From DATFVA01 sp963721075 (lineage in GTDB: Bacteria; Bacteroidota; Ignavibacteria; Ignavibacteriales; Ignavibacteriaceae), in NCBI GenBank assembly GCA_963721075.1, contig CAVRHV010000020.1:22365-86364 (forward strand): a DNA stretch of 64,000 nucleotides, given 5' to 3'. Below, piece by piece: positions 1 to 9,516 of the stretch; positions within the stretch are counted from its first letter, which is position 1, and each line of letters opens with the position of its first letter. Both the position numbers and the translations under genes were made by a program. The notes under the pieces are model-generated. The model was not told the DNA's origin. It made no database searches and worked only from the letters and a program-made list of their open reading frames with translations.

Positions 1-158
1 GTAATATCAATTATGGCACAGTCGTAATCGTGCAGATTTATCTTTTCCAGTCCTTCTTCAAAGGAATGTACAGCTTCACAAATAAATCCTTCCTCCGTTA
101 TATATGATTTTATATCAGAGGCTAATTCTTTCTCATCTTCAACAAGCAATAATTTCAT
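1..158 (-). CDS. Response regulator, receiver domain (partial, N-terminus only)
   Basis: Only the first 52 or so codons are in the window; the gene runs off the left edge. The start ATG lies at 156-158 on the minus strand. The protein opens MKLLLVEDEKELASDIKSYI, which is the first strand and acidic pocket (VEDE) of a CheY-like receiver domain. The end of the visible part, DYDCAIIDI, carries the expected phospho-acceptor Asp. By family knowledge this is a two-component response regulator; the output domain is not visible. The array of 11-bp repeats at 251-316 lies about 90 bp upstream of the start, which would suit an OmpR/PhoB-type output domain and self-regulation, but that is inference. Confidence 0.85.
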   Translation of the reverse strand, partial: MKLLLVEDEKELASDIKSYITEEGFICEAVHSFEEGLEKINLHDYDCAIIDI

Positions 159-502
159 ATTGCTGTAAAATAAACTTAATTCTGGAAAGATTTTGGAAGG
201 CTTGATGAGGTTTGAATTACAAGCAGTAAAACAGGGGATAAAAGGCATATGAATACGCTCTGAAAACGTTCTGAAAACGCTCTGAATACGATGTGAATAC
301 GATGTGAATACGCTTTAAAGCAATGGATGAAGCGAATTTTAACGGATATCATAGATTATCTCAGGGCAGAAGGATATAACCGGATAAAGTGGAATAAAGG
401 AAGCTTTCGTTATCTGACTGGAAGCGGGAAATCAGATCTGCATCCGGATGGCTATTATTTTTTGCGAATGACGGACAGCTGCTGCGGAGCAGTAAGAAAT
501 TT
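159..502. other. Intergenic region with repeat array, no convincing gene
   Basis: This stretch separates the response regulator (minus) from the 3' end of rsmI (minus). Its only clear structure is the 11-bp direct-repeat array. A 79-codon reading frame begins at 327 but runs 64 bases into rsmI antisense, has no ribosome binding site and resembles no family known to me, so it is not called. Confidence 0.5.
251..316. repeat. Six tandem 11-bp direct repeats, possible response-regulator operator
   Basis: Six back-to-back 11-base units start at 251, 262, 273, 284, 295 and 306. Each has a conserved 7-base core GAATACG or GAAAACG followed by 4 variable bases (CTCT, TTCT, CTCT, ATGT, ATGT, CTTT). 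A 7+4 direct repeat with an 11-bp period is the layout of PhoB/OmpR-family binding boxes, and the array sits upstream of a response regulator gene. A simple microsatellite-like expansion is the alternative. Confidence 0.6.
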
Positions 503-1180
503 TTATTTTGAATTGTCTACGAGCAGGACGAATTCACCTTTCATGTTTTTCTGCTCAGCGATCTGAAGGATCCTCTCGGCTGTACCGCGATAAAACCGTT
601 CACCTTTTTTTGTTAGTTCGAAGGCAAGAACAACAGGAATATTCTTACCCAGCATTTTGACTACATCGGCAAGGAGGGACCGCAGCCGGTAGGGAGTATC
701 AAGAATTACAATTACATAGCGCATATGCTTAAGCTTAAATAATTCCTGCCGGCGAATATCTTTTTTAGGGGAAAGCCAGCCGTAGTAGAAGAACTTCTCG
801 AAATCGAGTCCTGATCCTGTAAGAGCCGGTAATAGTGAATTGGCACCGGGAACGGGAACCACCTCAATTTTCTGTGAAATACATACTTCCACAAGCAGAT
901 GGCCGGGATCGGAAAACAGGGGCGTACCGCAGTCGGAGATAAGTGCGGCACTCGCACCGTTCACAAGTTTCAGAAGAATATCGTTAACTACATCCTTCTC
1001 ATTATGCTCATTAAGGGAAAGAAGCTCTTTTTCAATTTTATAGTGCGCAAGAAGTCTTCTGGCTTCCTTAAATTCTTCGCAGATAATAAAATCGGCTTCA
1101 CGAAGTGTATTTAGTCCCCGCAGTGTAATATCGTCATAATTACCAATTGGTGTAGAAACCAGAGAGAGCTTTCCGTTCAT
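503..1180 (-). CDS. rsmI: 16S rRNA (cytidine-1402-2'-O)-methyltransferase RsmI
   Basis: This 225-residue protein belongs to the tetrapyrrole-methylase-fold SAM methyltransferases. It shows the RsmI signatures in order: STPIGNYDDITLR near residues 9-21, the SAM-pocket loop SDCGTPLFSDPG near 81-93, and VPGANSLLPALTGSGL near 109-124. RsmI 2'-O-methylates C1402 in the decoding centre of 16S rRNA. The protein is shorter than the roughly 280-residue proteobacterial form, lacking much of the C-terminal extension, as I recall for many Bacteroidota homologues. The start at 1180 is consistent with the family N-terminus, and a possible promoter lies upstream at 1229-1260. Confidence 0.88.
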   Translation of the reverse strand: MNGKLSLVSTPIGNYDDITLRGLNTLREADFIICEEFKEARRLLAHYKIEKELLSLNEHNEKDVVNDILLKLVNGASAALISDCGTPLFSDPGHLLVEVCISQKIEVVPVPGANSLLPALTGSGLDFEKFFYYGWLSPKKDIRRQELFKLKHMRYVIVILDTPYRLRSLLADVVKMLGKNIPVVLAFELTKKGERFYRGTAERILQIAEQKNMKGEFVLLVDNSK

Positions 1181-1228
1181 ATACTAAATAATTTGTATAA
1201 AATACTAATAATTGATTGTCACTGTATG

Positions 1229-1260
1229 CAAATGTACGTAATTTTAGGATGCCACTTAAA
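1229..1260 (-). promoter_or_regulatory. Possible Bacteroidota-type promoter for rsmI
   Basis: Read on the minus strand, TTTA (1257-1260), 20 bases, then TACATTTG (1229-1236) match the -33 TTTG and -7 TAnnTTTG elements with the spacing seen at tpiA and the tRNA. The -33 element has one mismatch. Transcription would begin about 40 bases before the rsmI ATG. Confidence 0.4.
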
Positions 1261-1385
1261 ATGTAAATTTGGATTAATGGCTATAATAATCATATCGTTA
1301 ATATCTGATTTTCCGACCACCGAATTTCACTCAATTTATTTAATTCCATTTAATTTAATAACAAATAAAGTATCCGGGGATATTT

Positions 1386-4183
1386 ATGTGTTCTAAAAAA
1401 ATAATAATAATGTTATTTCTGTTTGTTTCTGCTATTGTTTACGGGCAGGATTCAGCACAGACATTTCTCGACTTAAATCCAACGGGAGTTTCAAAGTTCC
1501 TTAGTCTTCATCCTGAATATGACGGCAGGGGAACGATTATTTTCATCCTTGATACCGGCGTTGATATGGGTATTCCAGGACTGGAGAAAACCTCTACGGG
1601 CGAAACAAAGGTAATTGATGTACGCGATTTTACAGGCGAAGGCGATATTCCGATCTATGAAGCGGAAGAGGATGACGGAAATTTTGTTAATGAAGATATG
1701 GGTTATTCAGTGAAAGGAGCGGATAAGATCAAAGCTCCCGATACTGACTACTTTATCGGTGTACTTAAAGAAAAACAGCTTATAAACTCGAATTCCGGGG
1801 CCGCAGATCTTAACGGCAACGGCGAAACTAATGACAGTTACTATATGGTTACCTTTAAGGATAAAGCCGGCGACTGGGAGACATATTTTGATACGAACGG
1901 AGACGGAGACCTCTCTGATGAACAGCCTATCAAAGATTATGATAAGGAGCAGCAGGATTTTCATATTAAAACCTCGGCCTCCCTTCCCCCGCTTACATTT
2001 GCTCTGAATGTCTATCCGGATGAGAGGAGAATATCTCTTTTCTTCGACGATGGATTTCATGGAACTCACGTTGCAGGTATTGCGGCCGGGTATATGATTG
2101 ACGGATCTGATATAAACGGCGTGGCCCCGGGAGCTAAGGTGAGCGGACTTAAAATCGGCAATAACCTGTTTACCGGCGGAGCCACAGTTACTGAAAGTAT
2201 GAAGAAAGCTTACCTGTACGCCGATAAGATATCTAAAGAAAGAAAAGAACCCTGTATCGTTAATATGAGCTTTGGTATAGGTGCCGAGATTGAAGGACAG
2301 GCTGAAATGGAAGAGTTCCTCGATGGGCTTATGAAGAAAAATCCCTACCTGTATATCTGTGTTGCTAATGGAAATGAAGGCCCGGGAATTTCATCACAGG
2401 GACTGCCCTCTTCAGCAGATTATGTACTCTCCTCAGGCGCCGTTTTAACTCAGGATGTGGGAAGGGACCTGTACGGAGCAAGACTGCCTCATGACATTAT
2501 TCTTTACTTTTCTTCAAGAGGCGGTGAAGTTGATAAACCGGATATCGTATCTCCCGGTGCAGCCTTCTCTACAGTTCCAAATTATATGCCGGCTGACAGG
2601 TTCTGGGGCACAAGTATGGCGTCACCTTATACAACCGGCGTTGTATCGCTTCTGATGAGCGCCGCTGTTAAGGAATATCCCGATACTAAAATTCCTGCTG
2701 AACTCGTGTTCAAGGCCGTAAGACAAAGTGCAACCTATATGGAAAATTATACCTGGTTAGATCAGGGTCATGGGTATATAAATGCTGAAAAAGCATGGGA
2801 GCTGCTTAAGAAATATATCGACCAGGGTGAGGTAAAGAATTATGAACATTATACAATTACTTCACTGGCACCGAATATGCCCGATAATAAAGCTCCTAAT
2901 CTGTACCTGAGAGATGGTTCTTTTATTACCGGAAAGGAAACATTCAGTTATGTAATCAGGAGAGATAATTTTCAGGATGTCACTAAGTTTTACAGGAGTT
3001 ATAAAATAAATACTGATGCCGACTGGATTAAACCGGTCCAGAAGAAAACTTATATCCGCAATAACCAGCATACCATAGTAAACGTACAGTTGGACAAATC
3101 AAAACTTACTAAACCGGGACTATATTGCGGAAGGATATCAGCGGTACGGGATGACTATACAAAAATGCCTGAGTTTGATATGCTCGCTACTGTAATTATT
3201 CCGTATGAATTCAATTCAACGAATGATTACAGGAGGGAATGGGAAAATGAAAAAGTCGGGGTAGGGATGGTAAACCGGTACTTTGTTGATATGCCTGCAG
3301 GTCAGACAACTATGCATATCAGACTGAGCAAGGCGGGCGGGGAATACACTATGACACGCTTCCGTTTAGCTTCGCCCAGCGGAGCCCCGTTAAAGATGTC
3401 TTCTCTTTTATATTCTTTTAATGATGAAAAATCCATAGAAGGCACTTATTATAATCTTGAGCCCGGTGTTTATGAAGTAACGGTGGAAGGCTATTTCCTT
3501 GCAGATACAACTTCAGTTTACAACCTTGAAGTTGAATTTCATAGTTTAAAAAGAGTTGATGATCACGAGCTGACAGGAACAGAAAATTCAATAACCCTGA
3601 TCAATTATTTTAACGATCATAGATCATACTCGGTTTCGGGACAGCTGACGGGATATGTTCAGACTCATAAATTCAAGCTTAACGGAAAAGAAATCTTTAA
3701 ATACCCTTTAGTTTCAAAGAGGGTGAAGACTTCAAAAACTTTTGAACTTATATTAAGCAAAGAAGATTATAATAAAGTAACTGATTTTGCATTTGAGGTT
3801 CTTGGTGACAGCGGTGTAGCAATTGGCAAAGGATGGATTAAGCTACAGAACAGGCAGCTTAACGATATCTCCTGGAGAAGTTCAGGGAAATTCTAATCTG
3901 ACTTACGTACTGGCTCCCGCATTTACCAGTGCTTCAGACAGTATGACAGTAACGGTTAAAGAAAAAACTGAGATGAACATTCAGCCGAGGTTCTCAGTTA
4001 CAGGCAGTTCAAGAGGAGGATTATCATTGTATCCCTTCAATTGAGGAGGTATTATATCTGAATTATTCAAATCCCTCGTATGATATGCCTGAAGGATCGA
4101 AGGTTTACGGCACCGTAACCTTTAAATCTTCAGCTGCTGAAACAACGGAATACGAATTACCAATTACAATTAACTTTAAATAA
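1386..4183 (+). CDS. Tripeptidyl-peptidase II-like secreted subtilase (S8), two apparent frameshifts
   Basis: A signal peptide (residues 1-20, ending near VYGQ) precedes a subtilisin-type catalytic domain with Asp56 (FILDTGVD), His228 (GFHGTHVAGIAAG) and Ser410 (GTSMASP). The long insertion between Asp and His and the segment DTGVDMGIPGLEKT resemble tripeptidyl-peptidase II, a subtilase that removes tripeptides. The first open stretch stops at 3896. The C-terminus then continues in a second frame to 4044 and a third to the stop at 4181-4183. Removing one G near 3831-3832 and one base near 4014-4018 restores a single protein of about 931 residues. An OPT oligopeptide transporter follows 11 bp downstream, so the pair probably degrades extracellular peptides and imports the products. 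The frameshifts may be sequencing errors or real decay. Confidence 0.85.
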
Positions 4184-4194
4184 GGTAATATCTT

Positions 4195-6177
4195 ATGAGT
4201 GAACAAATGGAAAAAGTTAAAGGTCTCCCGGAAAATGCATACACCGAGCTGAAGCCGGGAGAAGAGTACGTCCCGATTATGAAAGCCAACCAGAAACCGA
4301 AGGAGGTTACTCCATACTCTGTCATTGTCGGTTTACTGATGGCAGTACTTTTTTCTGCTGCGGCTGCATACCTGGGACTAAAAATAGGACAGGTTTTTGA
4401 AGCCGCAATTCCGATTGCTATTATTGCTGTCGGTCTCTCTGCTGCATCCAAGAAGAAAGGTGCTCTCGGGCAGAACGTGATTATCCAGTCGATCGGTCAG
4501 AACTCGGGTCTTATTGTGGCCGGGGCTATTTTCACAATTCCTGCTCTTTACATACTTAACCTGCAGGCACACTTCTTCCAGATCTTTCTTGCCTCGGTAT
4601 TCGGAGGCATACTTGGAATTCTTTTCCTTATTCCTTTCAGGAAGTACTTCGTTGCAGAAATGCATGGAAAATTCCCCTTCCCTGAAGCAACAGCTACCAC
4701 TGAAGTTCTGGTGGCCGGTGAAAAAGGAGGAAAGCAGGCAGTAGTACTTGTTGTGTCAGGACTTATCGGCGGAGCTTATGATTTCATTGTAGCAACTTTC
4801 GGCTGGTGGGCTGAGACCTTTACTACCAGGGTGGTAGGTTTCGGCGAAGTACTGGCGGATAAATTCAAACTCGTATTCAGGCTGAATATCGGCGCGGCAG
4901 TTATGGGTCTCGGTTATATTGTCGGTTTAAAATATGCTGCCATAATCTGCGCAGGTTCATTTGTATCCTGGTACCTGCTGGTACCTCTGGTATCTTATAT
5001 CGGAGCTGACCTTGCTGTTCCGCTCGGCTCAAATATTACAAAGCTTGTAAGCCAGATGAGCGCCGAGGAAATATTCAGGAACTACATCCGCCACGTAGGT
5101 ATCGGCGGTATCGCAATGGCCGGAATTATAGGCATCATTCGCTCCTCGAAGATCATTAAAGGCGCTGTCGGGATGGGTATAAAGGAACTCTTTGCGAAGA
5201 AAAAAGCAGATGACGAACATATAAGAACTCATCGTGATATGTCGATGAAAATAATTGTATTCGGCGTTATAGCAACTGCAATTCTTCTGCTTGTTTTCTT
5301 CCATTTCGGAGTTGTTCACAATATAGGATGGGCACTGGCGGGTTTATTTATTGTAATGCTGATAGCCTTCCTGTTTACAACAGTCGCTGCCAATGCAATC
5401 GCAATTGTAGGTACAAACCCCGTCAGCGGTATGACATTGATGACCCTCATTCTTTCTTCGATCATTCTTACTTCTGTTGGTTTGAAAGGTGATTCGGGAA
5501 TGGTAGCAGCCCTTATCATCGGCGGTGTTGTTTGTACGGCCCTTTCTATGGCCGGCGGTTTCATAACCGATCTTAAGATAGGATACTGGCTGGGAACTTC
5601 ACCTTACAAACAGGAAAGATGGAAATTCCTGGGAGTTCTGGTATCAGCTCTGACGGTTGGATACGTTATAATGATACTAAATGATACATACGGATTTACC
5701 GGAGAAGGCGCACTGGTTGCACCCCAGGCAAATGCAATGGCAGCAGTAATTCAGCCTTTGATGGCTCAGCAGCCTGCACCATGGATGCTTTACATTGTCG
5801 GGGCAATCCTCGCACTTGTTCTTACAATGATCGGTGTACCTGCACTGGCATTCGCTCTCGGTATGTACATTCCTCTTGAACTCAATACACCGCTGCTGGT
5901 AGGCGGACTGATCGCACACTTTGTATCTACAAGAAGCAAAGATGAAAAGGTTAATACTGCGAGACGGGAACGCGGTACACTTATCGCTTCCGGTTTTATT
6001 GCCGGCGGTGCTTTGATGGGCGTTATAAGTGCATTCCTGAGATATCTCGGTTATAACTGGGTAAATCTTGAATGGGCTGAATCGCATTCAGCAGAGCTGC
6101 TTGCATTAATTATGTTCGCATTGCTTTGTGTTTATATGATCTGGGATTCTCTGAGAGGAAAACCGGAAGAAGAATAA
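4195..6177 (+). CDS. OPT family oligopeptide transporter
   Basis: This 660-residue protein is almost entirely hydrophobic helices, roughly 14-16 membrane segments. It carries OPT features near the N-terminus: AAAAYLGLKIGQVFEAAIPI (about 59-78) and the NVIIQSIGQNSGLIVAGAIF segment (about 95-114). OPT carriers import small peptides or metal chelates by ion coupling at the inner membrane. It starts 11 bp after the TPP II-like peptidase, which argues for one transcript and for tri- or tetrapeptides as substrate (inference). Bacterial OPT proteins of this length are common, and the reading frame is intact. Confidence 0.9.
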   Translation: MSEQMEKVKGLPENAYTELKPGEEYVPIMKANQKPKEVTPYSVIVGLLMAVLFSAAAAYLGLKIGQVFEAAIPIAIIAVGLSAASKKKGALGQNVIIQSIGQNSGLIVAGAIFTIPALYILNLQAHFFQIFLASVFGGILGILFLIPFRKYFVAEMHGKFPFPEATATTEVLVAGEKGGKQAVVLVVSGLIGGAYDFIVATFGWWAETFTTRVVGFGEVLADKFKLVFRLNIGAAVMGLGYIVGLKYAAIICAGSFVSWYLLVPLVSYIGADLAVPLGSNITKLVSQMSAEEIFRNYIRHVGIGGIAMAGIIGIIRSSKIIKGAVGMGIKELFAKKKADDEHIRTHRDMSMKIIVFGVIATAILLLVFFHFGVVHNIGWALAGLFIVMLIAFLFTTVAANAIAIVGTNPVSGMTLMTLILSSIILTSVGLKGDSGMVAALIIGGVVCTALSMAGGFITDLKIGYWLGTSPYKQERWKFLGVLVSALTVGYVIMILNDTYGFTGEGALVAPQANAMAAVIQPLMAQQPAPWMLYIVGAILALVLTMIGVPALAFALGMYIPLELNTPLLVGGLIAHFVSTRSKDEKVNTARRERGTLIASGFIAGGALMGVISAFLRYLGYNWVNLEWAESHSAELLALIMFALLCVYMIWDSLRGKPEEE

Positions 6178-6284
6178 TATTATAATTTTCAGTTAAGGGC
6201 TGTTCGAAACTGACATGCCTTTTTTATTTACCCCAATTTATTCAAATAATAGTTATTTTATAAAGAAACAAAATTTCAGGTATA

Positions 6285-7109
6285 ATGAATATTCATCCTA
6301 CAGCTATCATAGATAAGGAAGTAATCCTCGGCAACAATATTGAAATAGGAGCCTACTCTGTAATCCGGGGTAAAGTTGAAATAGGCGACGGCTGTATTCT
6401 GAAAGACCATGCCGTAGTTTACGGTCCTTTGAGAATGGGACGCGGGAATGTAATTCATCCCGGGGCAGTAGTAGGAAACATCAACCAGGATCTTAAATAT
6501 AAAGGCGAACCTTCGGAAGTTATTATCGGAGACAATAATTCAATCAGAGAATGTGTCACCATTCAGCAGGGAACGGCTGCGAATGAAGGAAAAACTATTA
6601 TTGGTAATAATAATTTAATAATGGCTTACTCGCATATTGCTCATGATTGTGTGCTTGGCAATAATATAATCATCGCAAACGGAACTCAGCTTGCGGGTCA
6701 TATCGTTATCAAGGATTTTGCTTATATAGGCGGACTCGTTGGAGTTCACCAATTTGTTACTATAGGGCGCAACTGTTTCATAGGTTTTATGAGCAGGATA
6801 AACCGGGATGTACCTCCTTTCATAATAATTGAAGGGAATCCTTCGAGAGAAAGAAGCATAAATACAGAAGGGTTAAAACGCAAAAATTTCAGTCCTGAGG
6901 ATATCGCCTTATTAAGGAAAGCGTTCATTATACTATTTGTAGATGAGGAACAGCCCAGGCAGGAAAAAATAAAAGTACTAAGACAGGGTGAGTTTGAGCA
7001 AAACGTATATATCCGTGAATTGATTGAATCGATAGAATCCAGCGCAGCCGGAAAAAACGGCAGAGCGCTGGAAGCACTTAAGAAAAGATGTGAAACGGAC
7101 CTAGTTTAA
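6285..7109 (+). CDS. lpxA: Acyl-ACP--UDP-N-acetylglucosamine O-acyltransferase LpxA
   Basis: A left-handed parallel beta-helix of hexapeptide repeats fills residues 1-190, from MNIHPTAIIDKEVILGNNIE onward. The catalytic segment SHIAHDC places the general base at His120 and a second conserved His at 117, matching E. coli His125 and His122. The helical C-terminal domain follows the NPSRERSINTEGLKRKNF segment. LpxA adds the first acyl chain in lipid A synthesis in the cytoplasm. The 274-residue length is normal. Other lipid A genes (lpxB, lpxK) are about 32 kb away, so the pathway is split here. The 3' end overlaps the convergent lipoprotein gene by 9 bp. Confidence 0.93.
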   Translation: MNIHPTAIIDKEVILGNNIEIGAYSVIRGKVEIGDGCILKDHAVVYGPLRMGRGNVIHPGAVVGNINQDLKYKGEPSEVIIGDNNSIRECVTIQQGTAANEGKTIIGNNNLIMAYSHIAHDCVLGNNIIIANGTQLAGHIVIKDFAYIGGLVGVHQFVTIGRNCFIGFMSRINRDVPPFIIIEGNPSRERSINTEGLKRKNFSPEDIALLRKAFIILFVDEEQPRQEKIKVLRQGEFEQNVYIRELIESIESSAAGKNGRALEALKKRCETDLV

Positions 7110-7886
7110 AGTAACCTCAATTGAAAAATCAAATGGTTCGAAGGAACCTCTTCCTTCACCACCGGGAGGCATACCTCTGCCGCCGCCAAATGGATATCCC
7201 CCTCCCATCTCACCACCCGGAGGTCTCATTCCCCCTTCCCGTCCTCCGAAATCTCCTCTGTCAGGTTTATCAGTTTCAAGTTTAACCAGCAGCTTATCGC
7301 CGGGTTTCGCGTCGATCCCGTATTTATTCTGATCATCAATCTTCAGCGGCACCCTGAGTTCATAAATGAACTGATCGTTGTTATATCCGACTGCTGCTTT
7401 AAGTCCGCTGCTGTCTGATGTAGAAATCACGGTTACAGGGTAATTATCTTCATTTAAGATCCTGATCTCGTCCTGGTTATTGATCATTTTAGAAATCAGC
7501 ATTCCCCTTCCCTTTTCTCTGAACTCCGCCGGATTGATCATCGCACGGGATTCATTAAGTATATTATGCAGAGGATATTTTATCCCGATCATTTCGTCAT
7601 TGCGGCTTTCATCCTTCAGCCAGACAGTAAATCCACCTGCGAACATGGGTATAACTTTACTCATATCGCTTGTAGTCAGGCATAAATAAAAATAATTGTC
7701 ATTGTTAGAAATACCAACTGCCGCTTTCTCATCCGAAATATATTTCAGGCTGGTACCCCAGTCGGCCGCATCACCATTAATATTTATGTTCCCGGGCACA
7801 GGCTCACTCGTTAGTTCTAATGTACTGCTGCATCCTGTAATCAGCAGTGCAGAAACAAAAACCATGCTTAATAATATCTTGCTCAT
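7101..7886 (-). CDS. Lipoprotein with CBM9/DOMON-like domain and Gly-rich tail
   Basis: The chosen start at 7886 follows a GGAGAAGAG ribosome binding site and gives a clean lipoprotein signal, MSKILLSMVFVSALLITGCSS, with lipobox LITGC. Just after it, NININGDAADWGTSLKYI resembles the opening of CBM9-like and DOMON-like beta-sandwich domains, which bind sugars or haem. The C-terminal 60 residues are rich in Gly, Pro and Arg (GGMRPPGGEMGGGYPFGGG type) and probably disordered. The upstream ATG at 7922 would bury the signal sequence. It is the last gene of a minus-strand group with a nitroreductase and an aldo/keto reductase. Function is unknown. Confidence 0.7.
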   Translation of the reverse strand: MSKILLSMVFVSALLITGCSSTLELTSEPVPGNININGDAADWGTSLKYISDEKAAVGISNNDNYFYLCLTTSDMSKVIPMFAGGFTVWLKDESRNDEMIGIKYPLHNILNESRAMINPAEFREKGRGMLISKMINNQDEIRILNEDNYPVTVISTSDSSGLKAAVGYNNDQFIYELRVPLKIDDQNKYGIDAKPGDKLLVKLETDKPDRGDFGGREGGMRPPGGEMGGGYPFGGGRGMPPGGEGRGSFEPFDFSIEVTLN

Positions 7887-7948
7887 CTCTTCTCCGGCTT
7901 GAATCTTATTATAATTAGACAAAGGATCAGTTTAAAAGTTTAATCTAA

Positions 7949-8614
7949 CTAAATAAATGAAGTTATCTCTGAAAATTCCTTCTTAGTAATATCGGGAACT
8001 TTTACCCCCTCTGCCGGATAGCCGGTCACAAGTATTAGAAATGGTTTCTCATTGGGAGGCCGGTTTAATATATTGTTAAGAAATTTCATTGGACTGGGGG
8101 TATGAGTAAGTGATGCAAGACCACAGTGATGCAGAGCAGTAATTAATATTCCGGCGGCAATACCTGTTGATTCAAGAGAGTAATACTGCTTTACCCTGGT
8201 TCCGTCTGCCGCTACATCATAGCTTTTAGAAAAAATGACTATCAGGATTGGCGCCGTTTCAAGGAAGGGTTTGTTGGAATCAGTACCAAGCGGTGCAAGA
8301 GCTTCCAGCCATTCAGCCGGGGCACGATTTGAATAAAACTCTTTTTCCTCCTCCTCAGCAGCAAGTCTTATCTTATGTTTTGTCTCTTTATCGGTTACGA
8401 TCACAAAATGCCAGGGCTGTAAGTTGGCCCCGCTGGGTGCAGTTCCCGCTGACTTAATACAATTATTAATTATTTCTTCAGGTATCGGATCTGCTGAAAA
8501 TTCACGGATGGTTCTTCTCCTTTTCACTTCATCATAAAAATCCTGTGATCTTCTAATCATTTCATTTTCCTGGATCTTTGAATAACCCACTAAAGGGATG
8601 AATTTACTTTTCAT
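7949..8614 (-). CDS. Nitroreductase-fold flavoprotein, iodotyrosine deiodinase-like
   Basis: This 221-residue protein has the nitroreductase FMN-binding pattern: RRRTIREFSADPIP (about 32-45), GTAPSGANLQPWHFVIV (about 57-73) and SLTHTPSPMKFLNNIL (about 168-183). The RAPAEWLEALAPLGTD segment and the extended N-terminus (KFIPLVGYSKIQENEM) are features I associate with the iodotyrosine deiodinase branch, which reductively dehalogenates halotyrosines, rather than with NfsB-type nitroreductases. The substrate is not certain from sequence. It starts 23 bp after the aldo/keto reductase stop and is probably co-transcribed with it. Confidence 0.82.
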   Translation of the reverse strand: MKSKFIPLVGYSKIQENEMIRRSQDFYDEVKRRRTIREFSADPIPEEIINNCIKSAGTAPSGANLQPWHFVIVTDKETKHKIRLAAEEEEKEFYSNRAPAEWLEALAPLGTDSNKPFLETAPILIVIFSKSYDVAADGTRVKQYYSLESTGIAAGILITALHHCGLASLTHTPSPMKFLNNILNRPPNEKPFLILVTGYPAEGVKVPDITKKEFSEITSFI

Positions 8615-8637
8615 TTATGCTATCCATTTTAATTTCG

Positions 8638-9516
8638 TTAAGTCTTTCCAATCCAATCGTCGTCATTCTCAGCGAAAGCTTTTCTGATTCGGGAATAAAT
8701 ATCTTCCGGCAGTTCACCTTTATTAATAGCGTCGATTGCCTCTTTTAAATGATCAATGCTGGATGTACCTATTATTGCAGTATCCACTCCCGGTGTAAAA
8801 GCTGAAAATCTTATGAATAATTCTTCAGGTTTCATATCAAAATGGAGATTCATCTTTTGCCACCTCACCCAGTATTCCTCAGCATAGCTGCCTTCCGGGC
8901 GTTTATCGTATTTCCAGAGTGCATTAGCAATCGGGCGTTTGGCAATTACACCCATTCCCTCTTCTTTTGCTTTGGGGATAAGGTTGCCTATGTCCCTCTG
9001 GTCAGTTGGATTAACAGAGGTTTGAATGCTTCCGAATCTTCCGCAATGCACTGCATACGCGAGATCTTCGTTTTCTCCCGAATAAGCGGCAACTTTTATT
9101 TTGCCCTCCCTTTTTGCTTTTTCGAGGGCATCTATCACTTCACCCTTTAATAAAACATCTTTACTGCAGGAATGAAGATGAACAATATCGATATAGTCAG
9201 TCCTGAGTTTTTTCAATGCAGCCTCAATTCCGGCAGGGATAATATCGTATGACCAGTTTTCATATCCGGGGATATCATACCCAACCTTAGTAGAAAGAAT
9301 AAATTCATCTCTTCTGTAAGAGAGGAATTTACCTATCCTTTCTTCAGACAGTCCGTATCCCCTTGCTGTATCGAAAAGGTTAATGCCGTTATCAAGAGCG
9401 TAATTCAATAGCTTACCGGCTTCATTATCAGACAGGCTGTTACCGCCGATATGACCTGCGCCAAACCCAAGCGGTGAAACTTCATAACCCGTATTTCCAA
9501 ATTTCCGTTTACTCAT
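8638..9516 (-). CDS. Aldo/keto reductase
   Basis: This 292-residue protein has the AKR TIM-barrel pattern: N-terminal MSKRKFGNTGYEVSPLGFGA, GINLFDTARGYGLSEERIG carrying the catalytic Asp and Tyr (about 50-68), FILSTKVGY with the catalytic Lys (about 71-79), and DIVHLHSC with the His (about 110-117). It should reduce an aldehyde or ketone with NADPH in the cytoplasm; the substrate cannot be read. It is the first gene of a minus-strand group with the nitroreductase and a lipoprotein. A possible promoter lies at 9609-9640. Confidence 0.9.
   Translation of the reverse strand: MSKRKFGNTGYEVSPLGFGAGHIGGNSLSDNEAGKLLNYALDNGINLFDTARGYGLSEERIGKFLSYRRDEFILSTKVGYDIPGYENWSYDIIPAGIEAALKKLRTDYIDIVHLHSCSKDVLLKGEVIDALEKAKREGKIKVAAYSGENEDLAYAVHCGRFGSIQTSVNPTDQRDIGNLIPKAKEEGMGVIAKRPIANALWKYDKRPEGSYAEEYWVRWQKMNLHFDMKPEELFIRFSAFTPGVDTAIIGTSSIDHLKEAIDAINKGELPEDIYSRIRKAFAENDDDWIGKT

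Noticed and set aside
327..566. 79-codon reading frame beside rsmI
   Set aside because: It runs into rsmI antisense for 64 bases, has no ribosome binding site and resembles no family known to me.
6180..6230. Possible MITE fragment near lpxA (GGGCTGTTCGAAACTGA)
   Set aside because: The match to the family ends is too weak and no second end is found.
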